From: Pseudoalteromonas luteoviolacea
Lineage (GTDB): Bacteria > Pseudomonadota > Gammaproteobacteria > Enterobacterales > Alteromonadaceae
NCBI RefSeq assembly: GCF_018100925.1
Contig: NZ_JAGJEH010000001.1
Location: 706,112 to 770,111, forward strand
Direction of reading: 5' to 3'
DNA length: 64,000 nucleotides
The notes beneath the pieces are model-generated. The model was not told the origin of the DNA. It ran no database searches and worked only from the letters and a program-made list of their open reading frames with translations. The translations under genes were made by a program, and so were the position numbers. Shown here piece after piece: positions 19,254-27,544 of this stretch; position 1 is the first letter of the stretch, and each line of letters opens with the position of its first letter.

Positions 19254-19285
19254 AAAGGCTTTTTCATATGATCAAGCCTTTTTAT
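19254..19285 (+). terminator. Rho-independent terminator after the CxxC protein gene
   Basis: Stem AAAGGCTT / AAGCCTTT with a 12-base loop, followed by TTATTTT. Confidence 0.7.
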
Positions 19286-19388
19286 TTTCAAGTCGCATGG
19301 TGCATTCATCGCCGTCGTAGAGCAATGTCAAAGGGTAACCATTTGGAGGCTATAACAATGTGGCTACTAAATGCGCAAATCAAGTGCC

Positions 19389-19413
19389 GAAGTTTCATTA
19401 TTTATCGAAACTT
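19389..19413. promoter_or_regulatory. Distal inverted repeat GAAGTTTC-N10-GAAACTT
   Basis: First of two copies of the same inverted repeat in the 381-bp gap before the GbsR-type gene. It is centred about 210 bp upstream of the start; arm sequence and the 10-bp spacer match the copy at 19521-19548. Candidate distal operator. Confidence 0.5.
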
Positions 19414-19520
19414 TTAAAAGATTTTCATCAGGCAATATACAAATACGTGAAAAGCGACTAGATTACAGTCTGGCTTTAGGTACTAACTCGATTATCCAAG
19501 TTTATTGTATAAACTATTTG

Positions 19521-19548
19521 TGAAGTTTCAGAAAAAAGTGAAACTTCA
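19521..19548. promoter_or_regulatory. Proximal inverted repeat TGAAGTTTC-N10-GAAACTTCA
   Basis: 9-bp perfect arms with a 10-bp spacer, ending 62 bp before the GbsR-type start. The same arms and spacer occur at 19389-19413, about 130 bp away. It probably controls the gbsR-cydAB unit by autoregulation; the bound protein is inferred. The remaining gap (19286-19610) shows nothing else. Confidence 0.6.
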
Positions 19549-19610
19549 GTTGATCTGAGTCAATTACCTCTGTATATTTAACTTTCAATAATTACTGAAC
19601 GTTTAGAATT

Positions 19611-20156
19611 ATGAATTTATCACCAAAAATCGAAAACTTCGTGCTCCATTGCGGTGAAATGGGCAGTCGTTGGGGATTTAACAGAACCATTGGGCAAATG
19701 GTGGGGTTACTCGTTATCAATGAGCACCCGCTAACTGCGAATCAAATCGCAGAAGCCTTAAAGATTTCCCGAGGCAATGTCAGTATGGGGATCAAAGAGT
19801 TGCAATCATGGCAGCTAGTAAAAGTTCAACATATCCCCGGCGATAGAAAAGAATATTATGCGCCGAACGGTACAATATGGGACCTTGCTAACAAAGTGTT
19901 CGAAGAACGACGTAAGCGAGAAATAGACCCTACTCTGACGTTATTACGCGACCAAATACTTGATACCGCTAATACGCCAGAGGAAAAGTACGCTCAGGAG
20001 CAAATGCAATCCATCCATGACCTGTTAGAAACAGTAACGAAATGGTCGGCGGAATTGCAGAGGTTGACACCTGAACAATTGCAATCATTGATGAAACTTG
20101 GTTCATCGGTAAGTAAGGTGATCGACCTCAAGGACAAGTTATTGAAAAAGTCGTAA
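19611..20156 (+). CDS. GbsR/MarR-type transcriptional regulator of cydAB
   Basis: 181 residues. The winged-helix region (about 25-95) has the GbsR-family pattern: MGSRWGFNRTIGQMVGLLVI, then ADEIAEAL-like NQIAEALKISRGNVSMGIKELQSWQLVK and a GDRKEYY wing. It is followed by a helical dimerisation tail (about 110-180). The gene lies 16 bp before cydA on the same strand, so it is cotranscribed and very likely controls the oxidase operon. Regulators of this type linked to short-loop cytochrome bd genes are widespread in marine gammaproteobacteria. The effector is unknown. Confidence 0.88.
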   Translation: MNLSPKIENFVLHCGEMGSRWGFNRTIGQMVGLLVINEHPLTANQIAEALKISRGNVSMGIKELQSWQLVKVQHIPGDRKEYYAPNGTIWDLANKVFEERRKREIDPTLTLLRDQILDTANTPEEKYAQEQMQSIHDLLETVTKWSAELQRLTPEQLQSLMKLGSSVSKVIDLKDKLLKKS

Positions 20157-20172
20157 ATAACAGAGGTGTGTC

Positions 20173-21519
20173 ATGCTTGATACCTTATTGCTGTCGCGAA
20201 TTCAGTTCGCGACAAATATAAGCTTCCATATACTTTTCCCGACCATATCCATAGCGCTTGCTTGGTTTTTGGTTTTTTTTAAAGTCAGATATGTTCAAAC
20301 AAACCAGCCCGTTTGGCTCCGGGCTTATCGGTTTTGGGTGAAAATATTCGCGCTAACCTTTGCACTTGGTGTGGTAAGTGGTATCACCATGTCGTTCCAA
20401 TTTGGCACTAACTGGCCAGGTTTTATGGAACGAATAGGCAATATTGCTGGCCCCTTGTTGGGATATGAAGTTCTGACTGCTTTCTTTATGGAAGCGACAT
20501 TTCTGGGAGTTATGTTATTTGGTATGAAGCGTGTCAGCCCTGCTGTTCACACGTTTTCCACCATTGTAGTTGCTATTGGCACTTCAATATCTGCATTTTG
20601 GATTCTCTCTTTAAACAGCTGGATGCAAACACCAGTTGGTTACGAAATTATTGATGGTGTTTTTTATCCAAAAGATTGGTTTGCCATCATTTTTAATCCG
20701 TCTTTTGGTTACCGTTTGTCCCATATGTTACTTGCATCCGGGATCACAGCGTCGTTTTTGGTGGCTGGAATAAGCGCTTATCGTCTACTGAAGGACGACC
20801 ACAAACATGCGCCAAAGTTAACCTTAAAAGTTGCGCTTACGGTCGCTGTCATTTTAACTCCGTTGCAGGCATTTGTAGGGGATCTTCACGGATTAAACAC
20901 ATTTGAGCACCAACCACAAAAAGTTGCCGCGATGGAAGGTGTTTGGGAGACCGAAAAAGGAGCACCACTCCTATTATTTGCTATTCCCGATGAAGAGACC
21001 CGTTCAAATCACTTTGAGCTTGCAATTCCGAATCTAGCAAGTTTGATACTCACTCATGAACTAGATGGTGAAATTAAAGGCTTGAATGAGTTTAAAGGCG
21101 CGCACCCGCCTGTTAAACCCGTTTTTTATGGTTTTAGAGTTATGGTTGGGTTGGGTTTGCTTATGATCCTGATTTCGGTTGTCGCAAGATTTACCTTGTT
21201 TAAAACAGGAGATCTGCCTCGCTGGCAACTAAAAGCATTGGTTGTAATGACGTTTTCTGGTTGGGTTGCCACACTCGCTGGGTGGTATGTTACCGAGATC
21301 GGTCGACAGCCCTACATGGTTCAAGGTTTAGTAAAAATAGATGAATTGGTGACACAAGTTCCCTCAGAGCATGTGTTATACACCCTGATTGGTTACATTT
21401 GTATTTATGCACTGTTACTCGCAGCCTACATCAAGACCTTATTTTATACCGCCGATAAAGCCGTTGAGGTCGAGGAATACGAGCTTAATCCACCAATGCG
21501 AGGAGAACAACATGCTTAG
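20173..21519 (+). CDS. cydA: Cytochrome bd (cyanide-insensitive type) ubiquinol oxidase subunit I
   Basis: 448 residues, about nine membrane segments. Conserved features: N-terminal LSRIQFATNISFHILFP with axial heme ligand H19, GITMSFQFGTNWPGF, FMEATFLGVMLFG, the quinol-loop region LHGLNTFEHQPQKVAAMEG, and GRQPY near the C-terminus (the usual motif is GRQPW). The short Q loop marks the CIO/CydAB-S branch rather than E. coli CydA. With subunit II it oxidises ubiquinol and reduces O2 in the inner membrane without proton pumping. An AGAGGTG ribosome site precedes the start; it overlaps cydB by 8 bp. Confidence 0.95.
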   Translation: MLDTLLLSRIQFATNISFHILFPTISIALAWFLVFFKVRYVQTNQPVWLRAYRFWVKIFALTFALGVVSGITMSFQFGTNWPGFMERIGNIAGPLLGYEVLTAFFMEATFLGVMLFGMKRVSPAVHTFSTIVVAIGTSISAFWILSLNSWMQTPVGYEIIDGVFYPKDWFAIIFNPSFGYRLSHMLLASGITASFLVAGISAYRLLKDDHKHAPKLTLKVALTVAVILTPLQAFVGDLHGLNTFEHQPQKVAAMEGVWETEKGAPLLLFAIPDEETRSNHFELAIPNLASLILTHELDGEIKGLNEFKGAHPPVKPVFYGFRVMVGLGLLMILISVVARFTLFKTGDLPRWQLKALVVMTFSGWVATLAGWYVTEIGRQPYMVQGLVKIDELVTQVPSEHVLYTLIGYICIYALLLAAYIKTLFYTADKAVEVEEYELNPPMRGEQHA

Positions 21520-22513
21520 TACGGAGTTTTTGGCGCAGTTTTATGGTGCCTTAATGGCATTGGCGATTTTGGTGTATGCAATACTCGACGGTTACGACCT
21601 CGGAGTTGGTATTTTGCTACCGCCTGATAACAAAGAACAAGCAGACACCATGATTGCATCAATCGGCCCTTTTTGGGATGCAAATGAAACATGGTTAGTT
21701 TTAGCTGTAGGCTTGGTATTAATTGCCTTCCCGTTGGCTCACTCAGTTATTTTGCAAGCGCTGTATCTACCGGTTGCGCTTATGTTGCTAGGTTTGATCT
21801 TGAGAGGCGTTGCTTTTGACTTTAGGGCAAAAGCAAAAACAAAGTATCAGGATGCATGGGACATTAGTTTTAAGCTAGGGAGTGTCATAACAGCATTTTC
21901 GCAAGGGTTTATGCTTGGGTTATACGTGATGTCTTTTGATTCAAGCCTCGAAAGCTATGCGTTTGCAATACTTAGTGGCATTGGGGTTGTCTCGGCATAT
22001 GGTTTAATTGGCTCCGCATGGCTCGTAATGAAAACTACAGATAGTTTGCAAGCAAAAGCGGTTGGATGGTGTAGAAAATTCAATTTGGTTGCATTATTAG
22101 GGGTGGTAGCTGTTTCAATTATAAATCCCCTTATCAATGACTTTGTTGCAGATAAATGGTTTGGCGATGAGCTATCGACGTTACAATTGCCAGTGCCTTT
22201 TGCTTGTATTGCGCTATTTATCTATCAAGATAGGTTGCTGGCAAACTACAAAATGCAACAATGGATAGGTGGCAGTTGGAAGCCATTCGCGATCACAACT
22301 TTCATATTTCTGCTGTGCTTTTTTGGCCTGTTATATAGTTTTTACCCCTACGTGGTTCCAAATCAATTGACAATTTATGAATCGTTAGCGGATGCTTCTG
22401 CTTTGACATTCATGTTGTATGGTGTGGTGCTTGTGGTTCCAGCAATTATCGGCTACACAATTTTTTCATACAGGGTGTTTTGGGGAAAAACAGAGGCGCT
22501 TTCTTATTATTAA
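21512..22513 (+). CDS. cydB: Cytochrome bd ubiquinol oxidase subunit II
   Basis: 333 residues from ATG 21512, selected because AGGAG lies 8 bases before it and the protein then begins MLSTEFLAQFYGALMALAILVYAILDGYDLGVG, the family start. Eight or so membrane segments; DANETWLVLAVG and the RGVAFDFRAKAK block are conserved. It pairs with CydA; translation is coupled through the 8-bp overlap. No CydX- or DUF2474-like small gene follows before the terminator 21 bp downstream, although many bd operons have one. Confidence 0.95.
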   Translation: MLSTEFLAQFYGALMALAILVYAILDGYDLGVGILLPPDNKEQADTMIASIGPFWDANETWLVLAVGLVLIAFPLAHSVILQALYLPVALMLLGLILRGVAFDFRAKAKTKYQDAWDISFKLGSVITAFSQGFMLGLYVMSFDSSLESYAFAILSGIGVVSAYGLIGSAWLVMKTTDSLQAKAVGWCRKFNLVALLGVVAVSIINPLINDFVADKWFGDELSTLQLPVPFACIALFIYQDRLLANYKMQQWIGGSWKPFAITTFIFLLCFFGLLYSFYPYVVPNQLTIYESLADASALTFMLYGVVLVVPAIIGYTIFSYRVFWGKTEALSYY

Positions 22514-22534
22514 TGTCGCTATATCAGCCCAACT

Positions 22535-22563
22535 AAAAAGCAGCCTTTAAAGCTGCTTTTTTT
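22535..22563. terminator. Strong bidirectional terminator between cydB and mltB
   Basis: Stem AAAAAGCAGC / GCTGCTTTTT, 7-base loop, T tract on the plus strand and the complementary A tract serving the convergent mltB transcript. Confidence 0.88.
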
Positions 22564-22572
22564 CGAATAAAT

Positions 22573-23589
22573 TTAAATCTTTGGATAGCCAATTCTATCG
22601 GAGAGGTATCCAACGCTTGTTACGAAGTAGTAGCTTCTGTTCCAATTCATCAATGCCTTGTAATTATCATAAGCTAAGTACATTCTGCCATTTATATCAT
22701 CAGGCATTACAAGCGCAGCGCTAATATTTACGTTGGGTAAGTCGGTACCATCTGTGCGTCTGATGCCGAGTGATTGCCAATCGGATAAAGAGCGTTCAGA
22801 GTTCTTGAAAAACTCAAGCCATTGGCTGTGATTTCGGGTGCCACGTTGTAGCACATAGTTTTCAGAAAACCCTTCAGGTAACTTGACTTGACGGCCCCAA
22901 GTCAAATTATTATTCCATCCAACACTTTTTAGGTAATTTGCAATAGAGGCAAAGGCATCTTCTTTAGTTGTCCAAATGTCCTTGCGGCCATCTTTGTTGT
23001 AGTCAACAGCGTAAGAGTTGAACGAGGTCGGCATAAATTGGGTTTGACCCATTGCACCTGCCCATGAACCTTTAAACTTATCTAAGCCAATGTGACCATC
23101 GCGCAAAATGTCCAGTGCGGCCCAAAGTTGGCGTTTGTATAATGCTTCTCGTCTGCCGTCAAATGCGAGGGTAACAAGTGAACTTATAACTGGATAACCG
23201 CCTTGAACTCGTCCGAAACTACTTTCAAGGCCCCAAAGAGCGATAATAAAACGCCCTTGTACGCCAAAATCTCTTTCAATTTGATCTAGAAGTTCTTTGT
23301 TTTCTTTATACAGTTTTCTTGCACGTTTGATTTTCCAATCAGGAACGCGTTTTGGCAAATATGTTTCAAGCGTCTCGACAATTTCTGGTTGAGTTTTGTC
23401 TGCTTTGATTACTTTCTTTTTGAATTTTGCTGTTGCAAACGCTGATTCTACTAAAGATTGTTCATAACCTTTTGCGATGGCTTCCGATTTTAGTTTTTGT
23501 ACGTATTTATCAAAATCAGCTTCTGTAGTTGCATTCACAGAAGCCGAAAAACACAGAGATGTAAGTATTACTTTGAATGTCTTAGTCAC
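22573..23589 (-). CDS. mltB: Lytic murein transglycosylase, MltB family
   Basis: 338 residues if translation starts at GTG 23589, which has GGAG 6 bases upstream; ATG 23601 (342 residues) overlaps that ribosome site. Signal peptide-like N-terminus without a lipobox, so it is probably soluble in the periplasm, unlike lipoprotein MltB of E. coli. The SLT_2 domain fills the rest: IIALWGLESSFGRVQGGYPVISSLVTLAFDGRR with the catalytic Glu in GLESSFG, GSWAGAMGQTQFMPTSF, DGRKDIW and ANYLKSVGW. It cleaves the MurNAc-GlcNAc bond to give 1,6-anhydro products, which the anmK gene in this window could help recycle. The start overlaps ycgL. Confidence 0.92.
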   Translation of the reverse strand: MTKTFKVILTSLCFSASVNATTEADFDKYVQKLKSEAIAKGYEQSLVESAFATAKFKKKVIKADKTQPEIVETLETYLPKRVPDWKIKRARKLYKENKELLDQIERDFGVQGRFIIALWGLESSFGRVQGGYPVISSLVTLAFDGRREALYKRQLWAALDILRDGHIGLDKFKGSWAGAMGQTQFMPTSFNSYAVDYNKDGRKDIWTTKEDAFASIANYLKSVGWNNNLTWGRQVKLPEGFSENYVLQRGTRNHSQWLEFFKNSERSLSDWQSLGIRRTDGTDLPNVNISAALVMPDDINGRMYLAYDNYKALMNWNRSYYFVTSVGYLSDRIGYPKI

Positions 23590-23863
23590 TCTTTGCTCCA
23601 TTTCGTTTTTTAAATTCGTCTAGAAGGTTTTCTTCAGGTGGTGGAATTTGTAAGTAAAACCCTTGTTCAGTTAATTGTTCCTTAACAAGGCTCAAATCTG
23701 CAACACCAAGTTTTTCTCTTTTAGCAAGATCAACTAACATTACAAATAATGGGGTGCCAAAAGTGTTCATTAAAGGCTCTGGAACTTTGCTGAAATCGTC
23801 TCTTTTTTCAATAAAAAGGTAGGTGTCGGCTTTTTTACTACTTTTGTATACTGCACTTAGCAT
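23582..23863 (-). CDS. ycgL: YcgL domain protein
   Basis: 93 residues, full length for the YcgL (DUF709) family: MLSAVYKSSKKADTYLFIEKRDDFSKVP and YLQIPPPEENLLDEFK are diagnostic. Small cytoplasmic protein of unknown function, typically encoded next to minCDE in gammaproteobacteria, as here (divergent). It overlaps the transglycosylase start by 8 bp and is the first gene of that unit. Confidence 0.92.
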   Translation of the reverse strand: MLSAVYKSSKKADTYLFIEKRDDFSKVPEPLMNTFGTPLFVMLVDLAKREKLGVADLSLVKEQLTEQGFYLQIPPPEENLLDEFKKRNGAKSD

Positions 23864-24009
23864 TATAACCCTATAAATTCTTGCTTATCTTAGAGCAGCA
23901 CTATACCATGACATATACAATAATTGGAAAGTTTTGCTGCTCTCAAACGTACACAGTACGGGGTCAAAATAAGATTTAATAAAGAGTACGCAGTTATATT
24001 TGAGCGCTT

Positions 24010-24711
24010 ATGTCTACACAATCTTTTGAACTTAAGGGGAACCTTTTCACTTTGTCGGTGTTACAACTTTTAAACGCTGACTTAAGTGTTGTTAAAGCAC
24101 AGTTAAGTGAAAAAATTTCTCAAGCGCCTAAGTTTTTCAAAGGTGCGCCTATTGTCATTAATCTTGCAGAAGTTCAAAGTGAACCTTTGGTACTCTCAGA
24201 TTTAAAGTCTATTTTAAGTGAGTTGTCACTTAATCCAGTTGGAATTTGCAACGGCAGCGAGGAACAGAACGAAACGGCTAAGTCTATTGGTATGTCAGTT
24301 CTAAACTACACCAAAGATGTTGCGCCGACTGTTGCATCTAACGCAAAAACAGAAGTCGTTGAAAAGCATGTCTATGTGCCAGCGCAAGTTGTCAATGGAA
24401 CAGTTAGGTCTGGTCAACAAATATATGCAAAAGATCGAGACTTAATCATCATCGGCGCAGTGAGTCACGGCGCTGAAGTTATTGCTGATGGAAATATTCA
24501 TATCTATGGAACATTGCGCGGACGCGCTATTGCTGGAGCGCAAGGCAATGATTCGGCGAGTATTTACTGTCAAAAATTAGAAGCTGAACTAGTATCTGTA
24601 AATGGCAGTTACTGGATAAGCGATTCTCTGCAAGGAGAATTTTGGGGTAATCCATGTCAGATAACCCAAACAAACGAATCTTTAGAATTAACAGCATTGG
24701 TCAAAGGATAA
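24010..24711 (+). CDS. minC: Septum site-determining protein MinC
   Basis: 233 residues. N-terminal MinC domain (about 5-105) that acts on FtsZ and C-terminal beta-helix domain (about 130-230; VVNGTVRSGQQIYAKDRDLIIIGAVSHGAEV and HIYGTLRGRAIAGA) that binds MinD. It inhibits Z-ring assembly near the poles. First gene of the minCDE operon; minD begins 5 bp after its stop. Confidence 0.96.
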   Translation: MSTQSFELKGNLFTLSVLQLLNADLSVVKAQLSEKISQAPKFFKGAPIVINLAEVQSEPLVLSDLKSILSELSLNPVGICNGSEEQNETAKSIGMSVLNYTKDVAPTVASNAKTEVVEKHVYVPAQVVNGTVRSGQQIYAKDRDLIIIGAVSHGAEVIADGNIHIYGTLRGRAIAGAQGNDSASIYCQKLEAELVSVNGSYWISDSLQGEFWGNPCQITQTNESLELTALVKG

Positions 24712-24716
24712 ATCTA

Positions 24717-25526
24717 ATGGCAAAAATTATTGTCGTAACTTCCGGTAAAGGTGGCGTAGGTAAAACTACATCGAGTGCAGCAATTGGTACGGGGCTAGCA
24801 CTGAAAGGCTATAAAACAGCCATCATCGATTTTGATATTGGCCTACGTAACCTCGATTTAATAATGGGTTGTGAGCGACGCGTTGTTTATGATTTTGTAA
24901 ATGTAATCAACGGCGAAGCAAACCTAAACCAAGCGCTTATCAAAGATAAGCGAGTAGAAAAGCTTTTCATTCTTCCTGCATCTCAGACTCGCGATAAGGA
25001 TGCTTTGACTCGTGAAGGGGTTGAAAAAGTCCTAGAAGAACTAAAAGAAGAATTTGACTTTATCATTTGTGACTCCCCTGCTGGTATTGAAGCTGGTGCA
25101 ATGATGGCCTTATATTTCGCAGATGAAGCGATCGTCACAACGAACCCTGAAGTGTCATCTGTGAGAGATTCAGACAGGATACTTGGCATATTGCAAAGTA
25201 AGTCAAAGCGCGCAGAGCAAGGTGAACAGCCAGTAAAAGAACACCTTTTGTTGACTCGTTATAATCCTGAGCGAGTGTCTACTGGTGAAATGTTGTCAGT
25301 GGAAGATGTGCAAGAAATACTGGCGATTGACTTGCTTGGTGTAATTCCTGAGTCTAAATCAGTGTTAAATGCTTCTAACTCAGGACAACCAGTCATTTTA
25401 GACAGTGAATCTGATGCGGGCCAAGCATATAGCGATGCAATTGAAAGGCTGCTAGGTGAAATTATCGACTTTAGATTCCTTAATGTCGAAAAGAAAGGTT
25501 TACTGAAAAGAATATTCGGAGGTTAA
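24717..25526 (+). CDS. minD: Septum site-determining ATPase MinD
   Basis: 269 residues from ATG 24717, preceded by AAAGGA. Deviant Walker A motif [16 protein letters not shown] at the N-terminus, [14 protein letters not shown], the switch ICDSPAGIE, and a C-terminal amphipathic helix ([12 protein letters not shown]) for membrane attachment. It recruits MinC to the membrane and oscillates with MinE. A start upstream at 24654 would overlap minC and lacks homology. Confidence 0.97.
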   Translation: MAKIIVVTSGKGGVGKTTSSAAIGTGLALKGYKTAIIDFDIGLRNLDLIMGCERRVVYDFVNVINGEANLNQALIKDKRVEKLFILPASQTRDKDALTREGVEKVLEELKEEFDFIICDSPAGIEAGAMMALYFADEAIVTTNPEVSSVRDSDRILGILQSKSKRAEQGEQPVKEHLLLTRYNPERVSTGEMLSVEDVQEILAIDLLGVIPESKSVLNASNSGQPVILDSESDAGQAYSDAIERLLGEIIDFRFLNVEKKGLLKRIFGG

Positions 25527-25527
25527 T

Positions 25528-25791
25528 TTGTCTCTATTAGATTATTTCCGTTCAGAAAAAAAGAACAGCGCTTCGCTAGCCAAAGAGCGTTTGCAAATAA
25601 TTGTTGCACACGAACGCTCTAAGCGTGGCACCCCTGATTACCTGCCACAGCTAAAGCAGGATATTTTAGAGGTGATCAGTAAGTACGTTAAAGTAGACTC
25701 AGATGCAGTGAACGTTCAGTTTGAGCAAAATGAAGACGATCTAGCTGTATTGGAATTGAACGTTACATTACCAGAAGATGAGAGCAAGTAA
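25528..25791 (+). CDS. minE: Cell division topological specificity factor MinE
   Basis: 87 residues, starting at TTG 25528, one base after the minD stop with GGAGG ahead of it. Motifs: membrane-targeting [30 protein letters not shown], with the MinD-binding helix, then the topological-specificity domain ([17 protein letters not shown]). It stimulates MinD ATPase to set the mid-cell position. TTG as start codon is the only plausible choice. Confidence 0.96.
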   Translation: MSLLDYFRSEKKNSASLAKERLQIIVAHERSKRGTPDYLPQLKQDILEVISKYVKVDSDAVNVQFEQNEDDLAVLELNVTLPEDESK

Positions 25792-25850
25792 CTTAAGCCT
25801 TCTAACTAAAGTCGCTGATTAAAGCAATCTAGCTTCTGTAAGCGAGTTTT

Positions 25851-25889
25851 AAGACCTGAATTCTAGCTCATTGAATTCAGGTCTTTTTG
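25851..25889 (+). terminator. minCDE terminator
   Basis: 13-bp perfect stem (AAGACCTGAATTC / GAATTCAGGTCTT), 9-base loop, followed by TTT. Confidence 0.9.
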
Positions 25890-26375
25890 TATTTACTACT
25901 TTCTGGCACTGTCAGTGAAAATGCTAGGTTTTCATATTAGAACAAGCAGTGAATTAACCCCTATTGTAATAAGTGACTATCTCATCTTTAGAAGCCCAGT
26001 ATCGGCTTATCTTATGCTGCAAAAGTTTAACTTGTTAGCACTTTTTTTAAGAACTTTGATTAACCGCATTGCGTTTGATATGAATACACTTTCTATTGTT
26101 GTTCATCGGGTATTATTTGTCGCCAGTTTTCCATAAAATACTCACCCATAGCTGAATAGAAAATAGCGTGTCTGATAAAAGACTTAAAATTAAAGGTGAT
26201 TTTACTTTCTTAATTATAATCACAAGGTCGTTCTTTAATGCTTCACTAAGCTTTTGAACGTGTAATCTCCTCCTTTTTGGATAATAATTATAGATTTTAA
26301 TTAAGTGGCATTTAACGTTCGTTTCAAAATACGAAATGTTGTTGATTCTCCATCCCGAATGACATCATCTGCTAA

Positions 26376-26391
26376 TATGCTCTAGAGCATA
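26376..26391. repeat. Perfect palindrome TATGCTCTAGAGCATA
   Basis: 16-bp perfect palindrome immediately before, and overlapping the first arm of, the terminator hairpin at 26388-26430. Formation of one structure would exclude the other. Confidence 0.6.
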
Positions 26392-26430
26392 ATGTGCGCC
26401 CTTTACATTAGGCCATTATGGGCTTTTTTT
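26388..26430 (+). terminator. Orphan rho-independent terminator
   Basis: Stem CATAATG / CATTATG extended inside by GCC/GGC pairing, then GGC and seven Ts. No protein gene ends within 600 bases upstream, so it may end a small RNA or a leader transcript. Confidence 0.6.
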
Positions 26431-26763
26431 GTATAAGTTGAAGTTGCACATGAGTACTATTGAAGACGGTTTTGATTGATTTAAATTAAGGTTTTTCTAA
26501 AAAAATATTTTATTTAAAAATATATATTTCTGCCTATTGGAATAAATCTAACTTAATTTTTATCTTTGTATTAAATTGGACCACTAAATCATAGGCTTGC
26601 TCTGTCTCTTTGTATTTTTCATCGTTTGTTTATTAACTAAATTGAAATTGTTTTGATTTTTTATGTGTTTTCACTGGTTGTTTTGCTTGTCATATTTCTT
26701 TAATGTATTTTTAATCACTATTAGGTGGTTGGTTTTGATTATTAAATAATAAGGAAATTTAAA

Positions 26764-27372
26764 ATGGTAAAACACATTGTTACATCAATTATACTTGCTG
26801 GATTATTTTCAACTACTAGTTCTTTTGCTAAAGAGCAGGAAGAGCTTTTCCAGGGCACTAAAATCTCGGATAGCATATCTTCATTTGAAGAAAGTATGTT
26901 AAGAAACGGAGTTATAGACGAAGAGGCTTACATCCAAGAATACGTATTGAAATTCGGTAATGGTGACGACGGGAAAGCATACGAAAGAGCGTCTTTCTGT
27001 CAGGGAAGAGAAGCTGAATATATCGTAAATGTCTATACTTCAGATATTTATAGAGCTGGTACAGACTCAAGAATACACATGCAAATAAACTGGGGCGGAG
27101 GCGCAAGCTCTAATTGGGCTCGTTTAGATGTTTCTGGAAGAGATGATTTTGAACAAGGCGCGGTAAATGATTTTTATGTCTTTCTCAGAAACAATGGCTC
27201 ATTGGCTAATACTGCGCTGACAATAAAAAGCGATGGTTCTGGAGACAAGCATGGTTGGCACCTTGATAGAGTGACCATAGAAGATACGTGTACCGGTGAG
27301 GTAGCAACTGCTCGGTTTAATAGATGGATCTCCAAGTCTGTAGGGTTAATCTCTACACGAAGAATGCGTTAA
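26764..27372 (+). CDS. Secreted PLAT/LH2 domain protein
   Basis: 202 residues. AAGGAAA precedes the start. Sec signal peptide (about 1-22, ending SSFA). Residues about 70-190 match the PLAT (lipoxygenase homology) beta-sandwich: EYIVNVYTSDIYRAGTDSRIHMQINW, DDFEQGAVNDFYVF, SGDKHGWHLDRVTIED and the ending ATARFNRWISK. PLAT domains bring enzymes to membranes or lipids. It precedes a secreted phosphodiesterase by about 170 bp on the same strand; a PLAT domain is fused to a phospholipase in clostridial alpha-toxin. Acting as a separate targeting partner is inference. Two cysteines (around 78 and 180) may pair. Confidence 0.8.
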   Translation: MVKHIVTSIILAGLFSTTSSFAKEQEELFQGTKISDSISSFEESMLRNGVIDEEAYIQEYVLKFGNGDDGKAYERASFCQGREAEYIVNVYTSDIYRAGTDSRIHMQINWGGGASSNWARLDVSGRDDFEQGAVNDFYVFLRNNGSLANTALTIKSDGSGDKHGWHLDRVTIEDTCTGEVATARFNRWISKSVGLISTRRMR

Positions 27373-27544
27373 ACAACGAATTTACTAAAAACATGAATTA
27401 CGGTTTGGTTATATACCAAGCTGTTATTCTCTATTGTAAATTTTTTTATAATGAAATTATCTTGGGTTTTTGGTTGTTGTCTATTGGTATAAATTTTGTG
27501 ATGTATTAAAATCATTTTTTAAACAAAAAATAAGATGTAAAATA

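Larger units (their letters stand above)
25890..26763. other. AT-rich gap with an orphan palindrome and terminator
   Basis: 874 bases. A 73-codon frame at 25915-26136 has no ribosome site or recognisable motif and is not called. The 300 bases before 26763 are extremely AT-rich, a usual sign of horizontally acquired or silenced DNA, and contain the promoter of the PLAT protein. The one clear signal is the palindrome/terminator pair at 26376-26430. Confidence 0.55.

Noticed and set aside
25915..26136. 73-codon open frame after minCDE
   Set aside because: No ribosome site, no signal or motif, unusual composition, and it follows directly on a strong terminator.
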